DNA of 5,232 nt from Porphyrobacter sp. GTDB taxonomy: Bacteria; Pseudomonadota; Alphaproteobacteria; Sphingomonadales; Sphingomonadaceae. The stretch's first letter is position 1. Every line of letters begins with the position of its first letter. The position numbers and the translations under genes were made by a program. The DNA is taken from positions 1 through 5,232 of the forward strand of contig JACIYY010000018.1 in NCBI GenBank assembly GCA_014359685.1, in the 5' to 3' direction. Below the pieces are notes generated by a model. It saw only the letters and a program-made list of their open reading frames with translations, was not told the DNA's origin and did not search any database. Positions 1 through 4,763 of the stretch are shown here, piece by piece.

Positions 1-78
1 GAGGTCGAGCGGGCCGAACGCGGCGCGGTGGACCTGCGCAAGGATTTGGACCGCGATCGGGACTATCGCGAGGAATAG
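1..78 (+). CDS. C-terminal end of an unidentified protein (5' truncated)
   Basis: The reading frame is open from the first base to a TAG at 76-78, giving 25 residues that end LRKDLDRDRDYREE. The peptide is very hydrophilic and dominated by Asp, Arg and Glu, as in a charged helical or disordered tail. It carries no motif that I can assign to a family. The opposite strand is also open here, but its hydrophobic translation is what an antisense of acidic/basic codons would give. A GC hairpin follows about 45 bases after the stop, which fits the end of a transcription unit. Calling this a gene rests only on the open frame, the biased composition and the downstream hairpin. Confidence 0.45.
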   Translation, partial: EVERAERGAVDLRKDLDRDRDYREE

Positions 79-123
79 GCCCGGCGCAGCGCCGCCACCG
101 CAGCGCCGACCCACCCCGGACCC

Positions 124-142
124 GGCGGAGCGCCGCTTCGCC
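124..142. terminator. strong GC hairpin, possible terminator of the left-edge gene
   Basis: GGCGGAGC (124-131) pairs with GCTTCGCC (135-142) around a 3-base loop. That gives an 8-bp stem with a single G-T wobble. It lies about 45 bases past the TAG at 76-78. A smaller dyad (GGCG, 83-86, with CGCC, 90-93) lies directly after the stop. Neither is followed by a T run (C-rich instead), so a classical intrinsic terminator is not shown. An intergenic repeat element is the alternative. Confidence 0.3.
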
Positions 143-207
143 CCCCTCCGCGCCGATGCGCCCACGGGCCTGCCTTTTCGGGGATGGGAAGATTGCCGGA
201 GGTGCCC

Positions 208-363
208 ACCGCCGACGGGCCGATCGGCCTCGGCCCAGAGGGTGACGTGGGGGGAGGGGAGATTGTGGCGGAAGGAACACCGGAGCGGGTGGTGACGGTG
301 GCGCGGCCTTGTGCTGGGAGGTATTTGCGGCCGAGGCTGGGCCGCTCGCCGCGATCTTGTTGA
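208..363 (+). pseudogene. uvrA: decayed C-terminal remnant of UvrA (excinuclease ABC subunit A)
   Basis: Frame 1 reads TAD at 208-216, then LGPEG (229-243), GGGEIVAEGTPERVV beginning at 250, and GRYLRPRLGRS ending at 351, with a TGA at 361-363. This follows the family's C-terminus in order: TADWI-DLGPEGG-GGGEI---GTPE---HT-R-LKP-L, as in E. coli UvrA. UvrA is the damage-recognising ABC-type ATPase of nucleotide excision repair and is about 950 residues long; only the last ~48 align here. The conserved VEHN block, signature motif and Walker regions that should lie upstream are absent. Several usually fixed residues have changed: Trp to Gly after TAD, the Asp before LGP to Gly, and the S-H-T before the R-(Y/F)-L to P-C-A. 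It therefore looks like a relic, not a functional gene. An in-frame ATG at 184 could in principle start a 59-residue peptide, but no good ribosome-binding site precedes it. Identification is from memory of the family, not a search. Confidence 0.65.
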
Positions 364-420
364 ATGCGCTGGAGAACGGGCGTGGCGAGATAGTGATCGA
401 AGCCGCCGGAGTAGATCAGT

Positions 421-432
421 GGCCAGCTGGCC
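421..432. repeat. perfect 12-bp palindrome GGCCAGCTGGCC
   Basis: GGCCAGCTGGCC is its own reverse complement. It sits about 50 bases beyond the stop of the - strand J-domain gene, between two copies of the 7-mer AGATCAG (413-419 and 441-447). No T run follows on either strand, so a terminator is not supported. A protein-binding site or chance are both possible. Confidence 0.35.
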
Positions 433-472
433 TCTAGCGAAGATCAGCTTGCGTGGGGATCGGCCTGAGCAG

Positions 473-481
473 GTGCGTTCG
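473..481 (+). repeat. left copy of a 9-bp inverted repeat flanking the J-domain gene
   Basis: GTGCGTTCG ends exactly one base before the stop codon of the J-domain gene. Its exact reverse complement, CGAACGCAC, lies at 1902-1910 upstream of the same gene. The similarity does not extend outward or inward, and no flanking target duplication is evident. Confidence 0.3.
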
Positions 482-1828
482 TCAATCAGAGTTAAACTCG
501 TCCGCTGAGGTCGTCACCGGACGAACATTTCCGCCGGGGATTGAATAAAGCGTGTATTGTAGGCTTTGGTACAGATATCCCTCGCCGCTGTAAACGTTAA
601 AGTATTCCTTCGCTAAGTACTCGGGATCAGGAAATTCTGATCCGGTTATATCGCCAGCGAAAAAAGAGCATTCACTGTCCAGTTCATTTCCAGTATCGAC
701 TTGGAACTCGTATTGCCCATCTTTAATGCCTTCAATTGAAGCACTCTGACCTTGTTCGATATAAAAGGATGCGTATGTGCTGCCGTCAACGGCGTCGCGA
801 ACTTTGACAATGGCGTTTCCTGACGATCCATTGTCAATTTCAAGAACATGGCCCTCAGAAACGAGATTTTCTGCACCTGAAAGTACAGTCCCGTTAGAAG
901 GTGGCGTCGCGCACGTCGCAAGCGGTGTCGCAATAACTGGCGCCGAAGGTTGATCGAGTTCGAAGCCTCCTGCGGTATCAATGCTTGTGTAATCAGATGC
1001 TGCCTCTCGTTGCTCTGGTTCGAACCGGGAAGGGGGCGGGTCGTGATTGGCAACAAGGAACGCTGACAAAACAAAAGGCAAGAAAAACAGAATTGCTAGG
1101 CGAAGAGGGGCTTGAGAACGGACAGCGCCCCAAGGATCCTTGAGTTCACCCGCGGGCTTGAAGCCGTTTGATCGGCAAAGTACTGTTATCTCAGCTGCTG
1201 CTGTTGCGATCTCTCGGTTTTGCGACTTAAGCAGCTTCTCCGCTAAACCATAGGCCAGTGCAATGTGATTGCTTTGCAGAAATGCATTCACATTGTGCCA
1301 TGCGAGCACATCGTTTTGCGAAGCATCTTGCCGCCCGCCCAACGCGTTGTGGAATCCGTTTCCCAAGGTCAAAAGTGGTCCCCATGGGATACCCCACCAA
1401 CCCAGCAGAGATGTGATAACGGTCGACTTCAGAGCAACCGACTTCGCACAGGGTGCGCAGAAGATTCCTTGGACCGGAACCCGCGTCGTGAAAAAAAGGA
1501 AGCTATACACATTCCGAAATATCAAGTATCTCGGTTGAGCCGTTATCTTATGGCAAGATCTGCAGATAAGTGGGTTGAAATTATTGAGGGTATCATTGCG
1601 GTTTTCTTGGGCCTCGCCCGATTCAGCGTCGTAAGATGCTCTTTTCTGCGGATCGCCGAGGATGTGGTAAGCTTCGTTTATCTCTCTAATCTCTTGGCCG
1701 CTTCCCGAACCGCCCCTGTCCGGATGATGCTGCCTGACCAGGTGACGATAAGCGGCCTTAATTTCGCTGGCGCTCGCGGTCGGTGGGACGTCTAGCCGCG
1801 CATAGTACCCTCGTTTGTCTCGCTCCAT
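482..1828 (-). CDS. membrane-associated J-domain protein with zinc-ribbon-like motif and C-terminal beta-rich domain
   Basis: 448 residues from the ATG at 1826-1828. A GGGG (1834-1837) lies 5 bases upstream of this start. The frame is open further, to an ATG at 1921, but those 31 extra residues are Arg/Lys-rich and precede the point where J-domain similarity starts, so the shorter form is preferred. Residues 7-68 form a J domain with the HPD tripeptide at 35-37 and NEAYHILGDPQKRASYD at the end; this module stimulates Hsp70 (DnaK) ATPase activity. CRSC (89-92) and CAPC (124-127) form a zinc-ribbon-like pair. A hydrophobic stretch with SLLGWWGIPWGP (about 136-156) and a clear membrane segment (241-260) follow. 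After a disordered linker, residues ~328-448 form a Ser/Asp/Gly-rich, probably beta-sandwich domain ending YTLYSIPGGN...DEFN. From memory, this J/CxxC/membrane/C-terminal arrangement recurs in uncharacterised bacterial proteins. It lacks the DnaJ Gly/Phe and four-repeat zinc regions, so it is not the housekeeping DnaJ. Its GC content is near 50%, far below its neighbours, suggesting transfer. The client is unknown. Confidence 0.9.
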   Translation of the reverse strand: MERDKRGYYARLDVPPTASASEIKAAYRHLVRQHHPDRGGSGSGQEIREINEAYHILGDPQKRASYDAESGEAQENRNDTLNNFNPLICRSCHKITAQPRYLIFRNVYSFLFFTTRVPVQGIFCAPCAKSVALKSTVITSLLGWWGIPWGPLLTLGNGFHNALGGRQDASQNDVLAWHNVNAFLQSNHIALAYGLAEKLLKSQNREIATAAAEITVLCRSNGFKPAGELKDPWGAVRSQAPLRLAILFFLPFVLSAFLVANHDPPPSRFEPEQREAASDYTSIDTAGGFELDQPSAPVIATPLATCATPPSNGTVLSGAENLVSEGHVLEIDNGSSGNAIVKVRDAVDGSTYASFYIEQGQSASIEGIKDGQYEFQVDTGNELDSECSFFAGDITGSEFPDPEYLAKEYFNVYSGEGYLYQSLQYTLYSIPGGNVRPVTTSADEFNSD

Positions 1829-1883
1829 CGGGACCCCACGCCGAGGCTTCGATCGCGTGTCGCGCCGTTTAGCCCTCCGAATA

Positions 1884-1912
1884 AAACTATCACCCACCAT
1901 CCGAACGCACAA
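1884..1912 (-). promoter_or_regulatory. candidate promoter of the J-domain gene
   Basis: On the - strand, TTGTGC (1912-1907) and TAGTTT (1889-1884) are separated by 17 bases. The second lies inside the only AT-rich patch (about 1880-1892) of the divergent intergenic region. Each hexamer matches the sigma-70 consensus at only about half its positions. If it is used, transcription would start near 1877, giving a leader of about 50 bases before the ATG at 1828 and making the longer form of the protein from 1921 impossible. Confidence 0.25.
1902..1910 (-). repeat. right copy of the 9-bp inverted repeat flanking the J-domain gene
   Basis: CGAACGCAC is the exact reverse complement of the GTGCGTTCG at 473-481. 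It overlaps the candidate -35 region of the J-domain gene. Confidence 0.3.
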
Positions 1913-1923
1913 CCAGATCACGT

Positions 1924-1952
1924 TTGAGGCCCGCCACCCCCTTCCCTACACC
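1924..1952 (+). promoter_or_regulatory. candidate promoter of the helix-turn-helix gene
   Basis: TTGAGG (1924-1929) and TACACC (1947-1952) have a 17-base spacing, with four and three consensus matches respectively. The spacer and following bases (1930-1960) are an unusually C-rich pyrimidine tract. This is a weak call: it rests on spacing and position about 50 bases before the start codon. Confidence 0.2.
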
Positions 1953-1994
1953 CCCCATCCCATGCCTCGCTCCGGTTCCCTGCATCTGCTGCAC

Positions 1995-2000
1995 AGGTGA
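1995..2000 (+). promoter_or_regulatory. ribosome-binding site AGGTGA that sets the start at 2004
   Basis: AGGTGA is a good anti-Shine-Dalgarno match and lies 3 bases before the ATG at 2004. The spacing is on the short side. It supports this ATG over the out-of-frame ATGs at 1924 and 1961. Confidence 0.5.
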
Positions 2001-2003
2001 ACC

Positions 2004-2954
2004 ATGCCCGACCTCCCGCTCGCCACCGCCGCCGCCGGCCCCGCCATCCCGCCGCTGTTCGACGCCCGCCGCCAGGCGGCGTTCTGCGAGGCGCTGGCGC
2101 AGCATGGCAATGTCCGGCTGGCCTGCAATGAGGCCGCGATCTCGCCGCAGACCGCCTATCGCGCCCGCCGCGCCTCGGCCGATCTGGCCGCCTGCTGGGA
2201 TGCCGCGCTGGTCCTCGCCCGCTCCCATGCCGAGGCCGAGCTTGCCGACCGCGCGCTCAACGGGGTGGAGGAGCCGGTGTTCTATCATGGCGAGCAGGTC
2301 GCCACCCGCCGCCGCTACGACAACCGCCTGCTGCTGGCCCATCTGGCCCGGCTCGACCGGCTGGCCGATCGGGTCGACCCGCGCGCCGCGACCGCCTTCG
2401 ATGCGGCGCTCGATGCGCTGGGGGAAGGGCGGGCGGTGACGCAAGCGGGCGGAGTGCTCGGCCCGCCGGCGCCGCAGCCCGAGGAGCTTCCGCCCGTCAC
2501 CCGCCGCCTGCTGGCGATGGAGGCGGCGCGCCCCGCCGACGCCCCGCCGATGCGCTCCCTGGGCGATCTCGGGAAGGTCGAGGCCGCCCAGCTCGCCGCC
2601 TTCGAGGCCGGCGAGCCCGAATGGTGGCTGGTCGCGCCGGGGCCGCGCCGCGATCATGCAGCGAAGGGGGCAGGGCAGGGGACAGGGCAGGGGACAGGCC
2701 AAGCCGCTGCGCCGAAACCGCGCCACGATGCCGGACACGATCCCGCACCGATCGCATGGCCCGACCCCGGCCCAACCACCCGCGCCATGGCGGAGGCCAT
2801 CGCCAGAGCCGCACCATTCCCAGGCCAGGAATTCTCACGCCAGGACCGTGTTCCAGGTGTTCCAGGTGTTCCAGCCGTTCCCGCCGGCCCCCGCATCGCC
2901 GCCGTCGCGCCCGACCCGCTGCGCCGCTTCCGCCCCCCGCGCCCGCCCCGCTGA
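2004..2954 (+). CDS. hypothetical protein with terminase-small-subunit-like helix-turn-helix and low-complexity tail
   Basis: 316 residues, from an ATG preceded by AGGTGA to a TGA at 2952-2954. Residues 22-56 look like the helix-turn-helix of phage terminase small subunits and related DNA-binding proteins: an Ala-rich helix, then HGNVRLACNEAAISPQTAYR, where the AC-x(4)-IS-x-x-T-x-Y pattern marks the turn and recognition helix. Residues 57-125 continue as charged helices (WDAALVLARSHAEAELADRAL, and then NRLLLAHLARLDRLADR), likely for oligomerisation. From about 140 on the protein is rich in Pro, Ala, Gly and Arg, with GxGQ repeats at 222-233 and VPG/VPA repeats at 283-294, and is probably disordered. 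Terminase small subunits bind viral DNA for packaging, but no large terminase, portal or other phage gene lies nearby. From memory, such single proteins are common in sphingomonad chromosomes, so a chromosomal DNA-binding role is more likely than phage packaging. Its function is unknown. It is divergent from the J-domain gene and convergent with the HerA-type gene. Confidence 0.8.
   Translation: MPDLPLATAAAGPAIPPLFDARRQAAFCEALAQHGNVRLACNEAAISPQTAYRARRASADLAACWDAALVLARSHAEAELADRALNGVEEPVFYHGEQVATRRRYDNRLLLAHLARLDRLADRVDPRAATAFDAALDALGEGRAVTQAGGVLGPPAPQPEELPPVTRRLLAMEAARPADAPPMRSLGDLGKVEAAQLAAFEAGEPEWWLVAPGPRRDHAAKGAGQGTGQGTGQAAAPKPRHDAGHDPAPIAWPDPGPTTRAMAEAIARAAPFPGQEFSRQDRVPGVPGVPAVPAGPRIAAVAPDPLRRFRPPRPPR
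2667..2702 (+). repeat. three in-frame 12-bp tandem repeats encoding GxGQ
   Basis: Three consecutive 12-base units (2667-2678, 2679-2690, 2691-2702) of the form GGGGACAGGGCAG with small differences encode GAGQ, GTGQ and GTGQ (residues 222-233 of the surrounding protein). Since the unit is a multiple of three, a change in copy number would keep the frame. The run is purine-rich, nearly all G and A with scattered C. Confidence 0.75.
2850..2885 (+). repeat. 9-bp tandem repeats encoding VPG/VPA
   Basis: GTTCCAGGT occurs twice exactly (2850-2858, 2859-2867). It is followed by GTTCCAGCC (2868-2876) and the degenerate GTTCCCGCC (2877-2885). The units encode VPG, VPG, VPA and VPA (residues 283-294), a flexible, elastin-like stretch in the tail of the helix-turn-helix protein. 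The unit length preserves the frame. Confidence 0.8.
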
Positions 2955-2955
2955 C

Positions 2956-2997
2956 GCGCGAAACCGCGCCGCGAGACCGCCGGATCGGCAGGCCGAT
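2956..2997. terminator. two small hairpins between convergent genes
   Basis: Directly after the TGA at 2952-2954, GCGCG (2956-2960) can pair with CGCGC (2965-2969) around AAAC. Then ATCGG (2984-2988) can pair with CCGAT (2993-2997) around a 4-base loop. The 51-bp space between two convergent stop codons is where a two-way terminator is expected. Stems are only 5 bp and there is no T tract, so the call is tentative. Confidence 0.25.
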
Positions 2998-3005
2998 GAG
3001 CGGCC

Positions 3006-4670
3006 CTAGCGCCCTTGCGCCCGCCAGCGCCGGACCGTGCGCTCGACCTGTTCCAGCTCGCCGCCGCCCTCGCTCCACAGCGCGACGAAGGACGGGTCGG
3101 CGGAGGCCGGGCGGCGCGCCGGTTCCAGATCGTCGAAGCGCACCCGCATCGGCACGCTGACCCCTTCGCCGCAGATGATGCCTTCGCGGTTGCGCAGCGC
3201 GCTGATCGAATCGAGGAAGCCGCGCGCCCCTTCGGGCATCGCCGCCCGGACAAAGGCCTGATCGCGCTCGTTGTTGAGGCGCAGCGAGATGATCGTGCCG
3301 CATTGCGACAGCACCCCTTCGGCAAGGTCCGACGGGCGCTGAGTCACCAGCCCCAGAGAGATGCCGTATTTGCGCCCCTCCTTGGCGATCCGCGACAGGA
3401 CCCGGCCGACCGACGAGCTGTCGGCATGCTTTTCGTTGGGGACGTAACGGTGCGTCTCCTCGCACACCAGCAGGATCGGCCGGGTGCGTTCGTGCCGCGA
3501 CCAGATGGCAAAGTCGAACACCATCCGGCTCAGCACCGCGACCACGGTGGCGGTGATGTCCGACGGCACGCCCGACACGTCGATGATCGAGATCGGCCGC
3601 CCGTCGCCCGGCATGCGGAAGATGCGGGCGAGGAATTCGGCCATCGTGTCCCCCACCAGCATGCCGGAGAACATGAACTGATAGCGCGGATCGCCCTTCA
3701 TCTCGTCGATCTTGCTGCGGATGCGCAGGAACGGCGCGCTGGAGGTCGCCTTCTCCAGCTTGCCCATGTCCTCGGCGATGGTCTTGGTCAGGTCGCTGAG
3801 CAGATAGGGGATCGGCGAATCGACGGTGATCCGCCCCACCTCCTCGGCCAGCCGGTTGCGCGAACGGGCCTGCAACAGGCATTTGGCGAGGATCTCGGCA
3901 TCCTCGTGCCGCTCCGCGCCGGAGCTGGTGAGGAAGACCTCGCAATGCTCCTCGAAATTCATCAGCCAGTAGGGCATCTGCAGGTTGGACACGTCGAACA
4001 CCGCGCCGCCATCGCGGAACGCGGCGGCATATTCGCCATGCGGGTCGATCATCACCACATGCCCCTGCGGTGCGCTGTCGCAGATGCGGTGGAGGATCAG
4101 CGCCAGCGCCGTCGACTTGCCGGTGCCGGTCGAGCCGAGCACCGCGAAATGCTTGCCCAGCAGCGGGTCGGTCAGCAGCGTCGCGGGGATCTCGGTGGTC
4201 GGATAGACGGTGCCGATGCGGATCGCCGGGCGGTCGTCGCCGGCATAGATCCGGCGCAGCTCGGCGGTGGAGGCGGGATGGACCGGGGCGCCGGGCAGCG
4301 GAAAGCGGGTCACGCCCCGCCGGAACGCCGCGATCTGCCCGCTGGCCGGGTCGATCTCCCCCTCGCCGATGAAGTCCAGTGTCGCCAGCACGCTTTGCTG
4401 GTCGCCGTCGCGGCGCCGGTCGCGGCGCTGGTCGCGCACGCTCGCCAGCAGCCAGCCGCCGGGCACGCCGATCTTCAGCTGGCTGCCGACCTGCCCGGCA
4501 ATCGCGATCGCCGCATCGGCATCGCCGGCGCATTGGCCCAGCCGCGCCAGGTCGATCGCCGCCAGCGCCCCGGCGCCGCCGATCTCCAGCACCGATCCGA
4601 TCGCCAGCGCGGCCGGACCCTGCGGCGCGGGCGCGAAACGGTCGAAGGCGGCAACGGGCAGTTCGGTCAT
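3006..4670 (-). CDS. HerA/DUF87-type ATPase, predicted hexameric DNA translocase
   Basis: 554 residues from the ATG at 4668-4670 to the stop at 3006-3008; this is the usual size for HerA-like proteins. Residues ~20-100 fit the N-terminal HAS-barrel. The RecA-like core follows: Walker A GSTGTGKST (179-187), the HerA-typical DPHGEY (209-214), a helical insertion (~240-345), Walker B ILLVCEETHRYV (399-410, with E404/E405), and EGRKYGISLGLVTQRPSDL (431-449), which covers the sensor/arginine-finger region. All key ATPase residues look intact. HerA proteins form ring-shaped hexamers that pump double-stranded DNA. In archaea they act with NurA nuclease in end resection, and some bacterial relatives work with SIR2 or other nuclease partners in phage defence. 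No partner is visible here. Instead it lies 93 bp downstream of the TIGR02186 gene on the same strand, a setting more like a host housekeeping gene. There is no clear Shine-Dalgarno sequence before the start. A longer overlapping open frame on this strand (2497-4731) is a high-GC shadow. The precise role is unknown. Confidence 0.92.
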   Translation of the reverse strand: MTELPVAAFDRFAPAPQGPAALAIGSVLEIGGAGALAAIDLARLGQCAGDADAAIAIAGQVGSQLKIGVPGGWLLASVRDQRRDRRRDGDQQSVLATLDFIGEGEIDPASGQIAAFRRGVTRFPLPGAPVHPASTAELRRIYAGDDRPAIRIGTVYPTTEIPATLLTDPLLGKHFAVLGSTGTGKSTALALILHRICDSAPQGHVVMIDPHGEYAAAFRDGGAVFDVSNLQMPYWLMNFEEHCEVFLTSSGAERHEDAEILAKCLLQARSRNRLAEEVGRITVDSPIPYLLSDLTKTIAEDMGKLEKATSSAPFLRIRSKIDEMKGDPRYQFMFSGMLVGDTMAEFLARIFRMPGDGRPISIIDVSGVPSDITATVVAVLSRMVFDFAIWSRHERTRPILLVCEETHRYVPNEKHADSSSVGRVLSRIAKEGRKYGISLGLVTQRPSDLAEGVLSQCGTIISLRLNNERDQAFVRAAMPEGARGFLDSISALRNREGIICGEGVSVPMRVRFDDLEPARRPASADPSFVALWSEGGGELEQVERTVRRWRAQGR

Positions 4671-4690
4671 CGTGCGGGGTGCTCGCGGAG

Positions 4691-4734
4691 GCAGGGCCGG
4701 TCCCTGCGCCTAGGCGAAGGGCGGTTAACAACCG
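4691..4734. promoter_or_regulatory. cluster of three dyads upstream of the HerA-type gene
   Basis: Three inverted repeats lie within 44 bases of the 93-bp spacer. They are GCAGGG (4691-4696) with CCCTGC (4702-4707), the perfect palindrome CGCCTAGGCG (4707-4716), and CGGTT (4722-4726) with AACCG (4730-4734) around AAC. The last contains the only AT-rich bases in the spacer (GGTTAACAACC). They could end transcription of the upstream gene or act as operators for the HerA-type gene. No convincing -35/-10 pair was found with them. Confidence 0.3.
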
Positions 4735-4763
4735 GTAAGGCCCCCGCTCCCGCCGCCTCGCGC

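Larger units (their letters stand above)
79..481. other. 403-bp gap without an intact gene
   Basis: This stretch lies between the stop of the left-edge gene and the stop of the J-domain gene. It holds a hairpin (124-142), a degraded UvrA C-terminus (208-363) and a perfect 12-bp palindrome (421-432). GC content seems to fall from roughly 75% on the left to about 60% near 480, a transition into the low-GC J-domain gene. From 333 to 434 the third forward frame reads as a plausible protein-like fragment (it includes LLNALENGRGEIVIEAAG) that stops at a TAG, but I cannot place it in a family. The 65-codon open frame at 311-508 has an Arg-rich translation typical of chance frames and overlaps two other features, so it is not called. 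Confidence 0.6.

Noticed and set aside
311..508. A 65-residue + strand open frame
   Set aside because: The translation is Arg/Ser-rich, it overlaps the uvrA relic and runs into the end of the J-domain gene, and no ribosome-binding site is evident.
1829..1921. A longer start for the J-domain protein at 1921
   Set aside because: The extra 31 residues are basic and lack similarity, they would overlap the candidate promoter, and the ATG at 1828 lies just ahead of the J domain with a GGGG upstream.
1890..2738. A 282-residue open frame on the - strand opposite the helix-turn-helix gene
   Set aside because: The composition is Gly/Arg-rich without recognisable domains. The + strand frame has a ribosome-binding site and a plausible helix-turn-helix.
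2004..2954. Evidence of a prophage from the terminase-like protein
   Set aside because: No other phage gene (large terminase, portal, capsid, integrase) is present in the window, and the flanking genes look chromosomal.
2497..4731. A 744-residue open frame on the - strand
   Set aside because: It overlaps the HerA-type gene in another frame and has an Arg/Ala/Gly-rich translation with no motifs, which is a typical shadow in high-GC DNA. The 554-residue frame carries intact Walker motifs.
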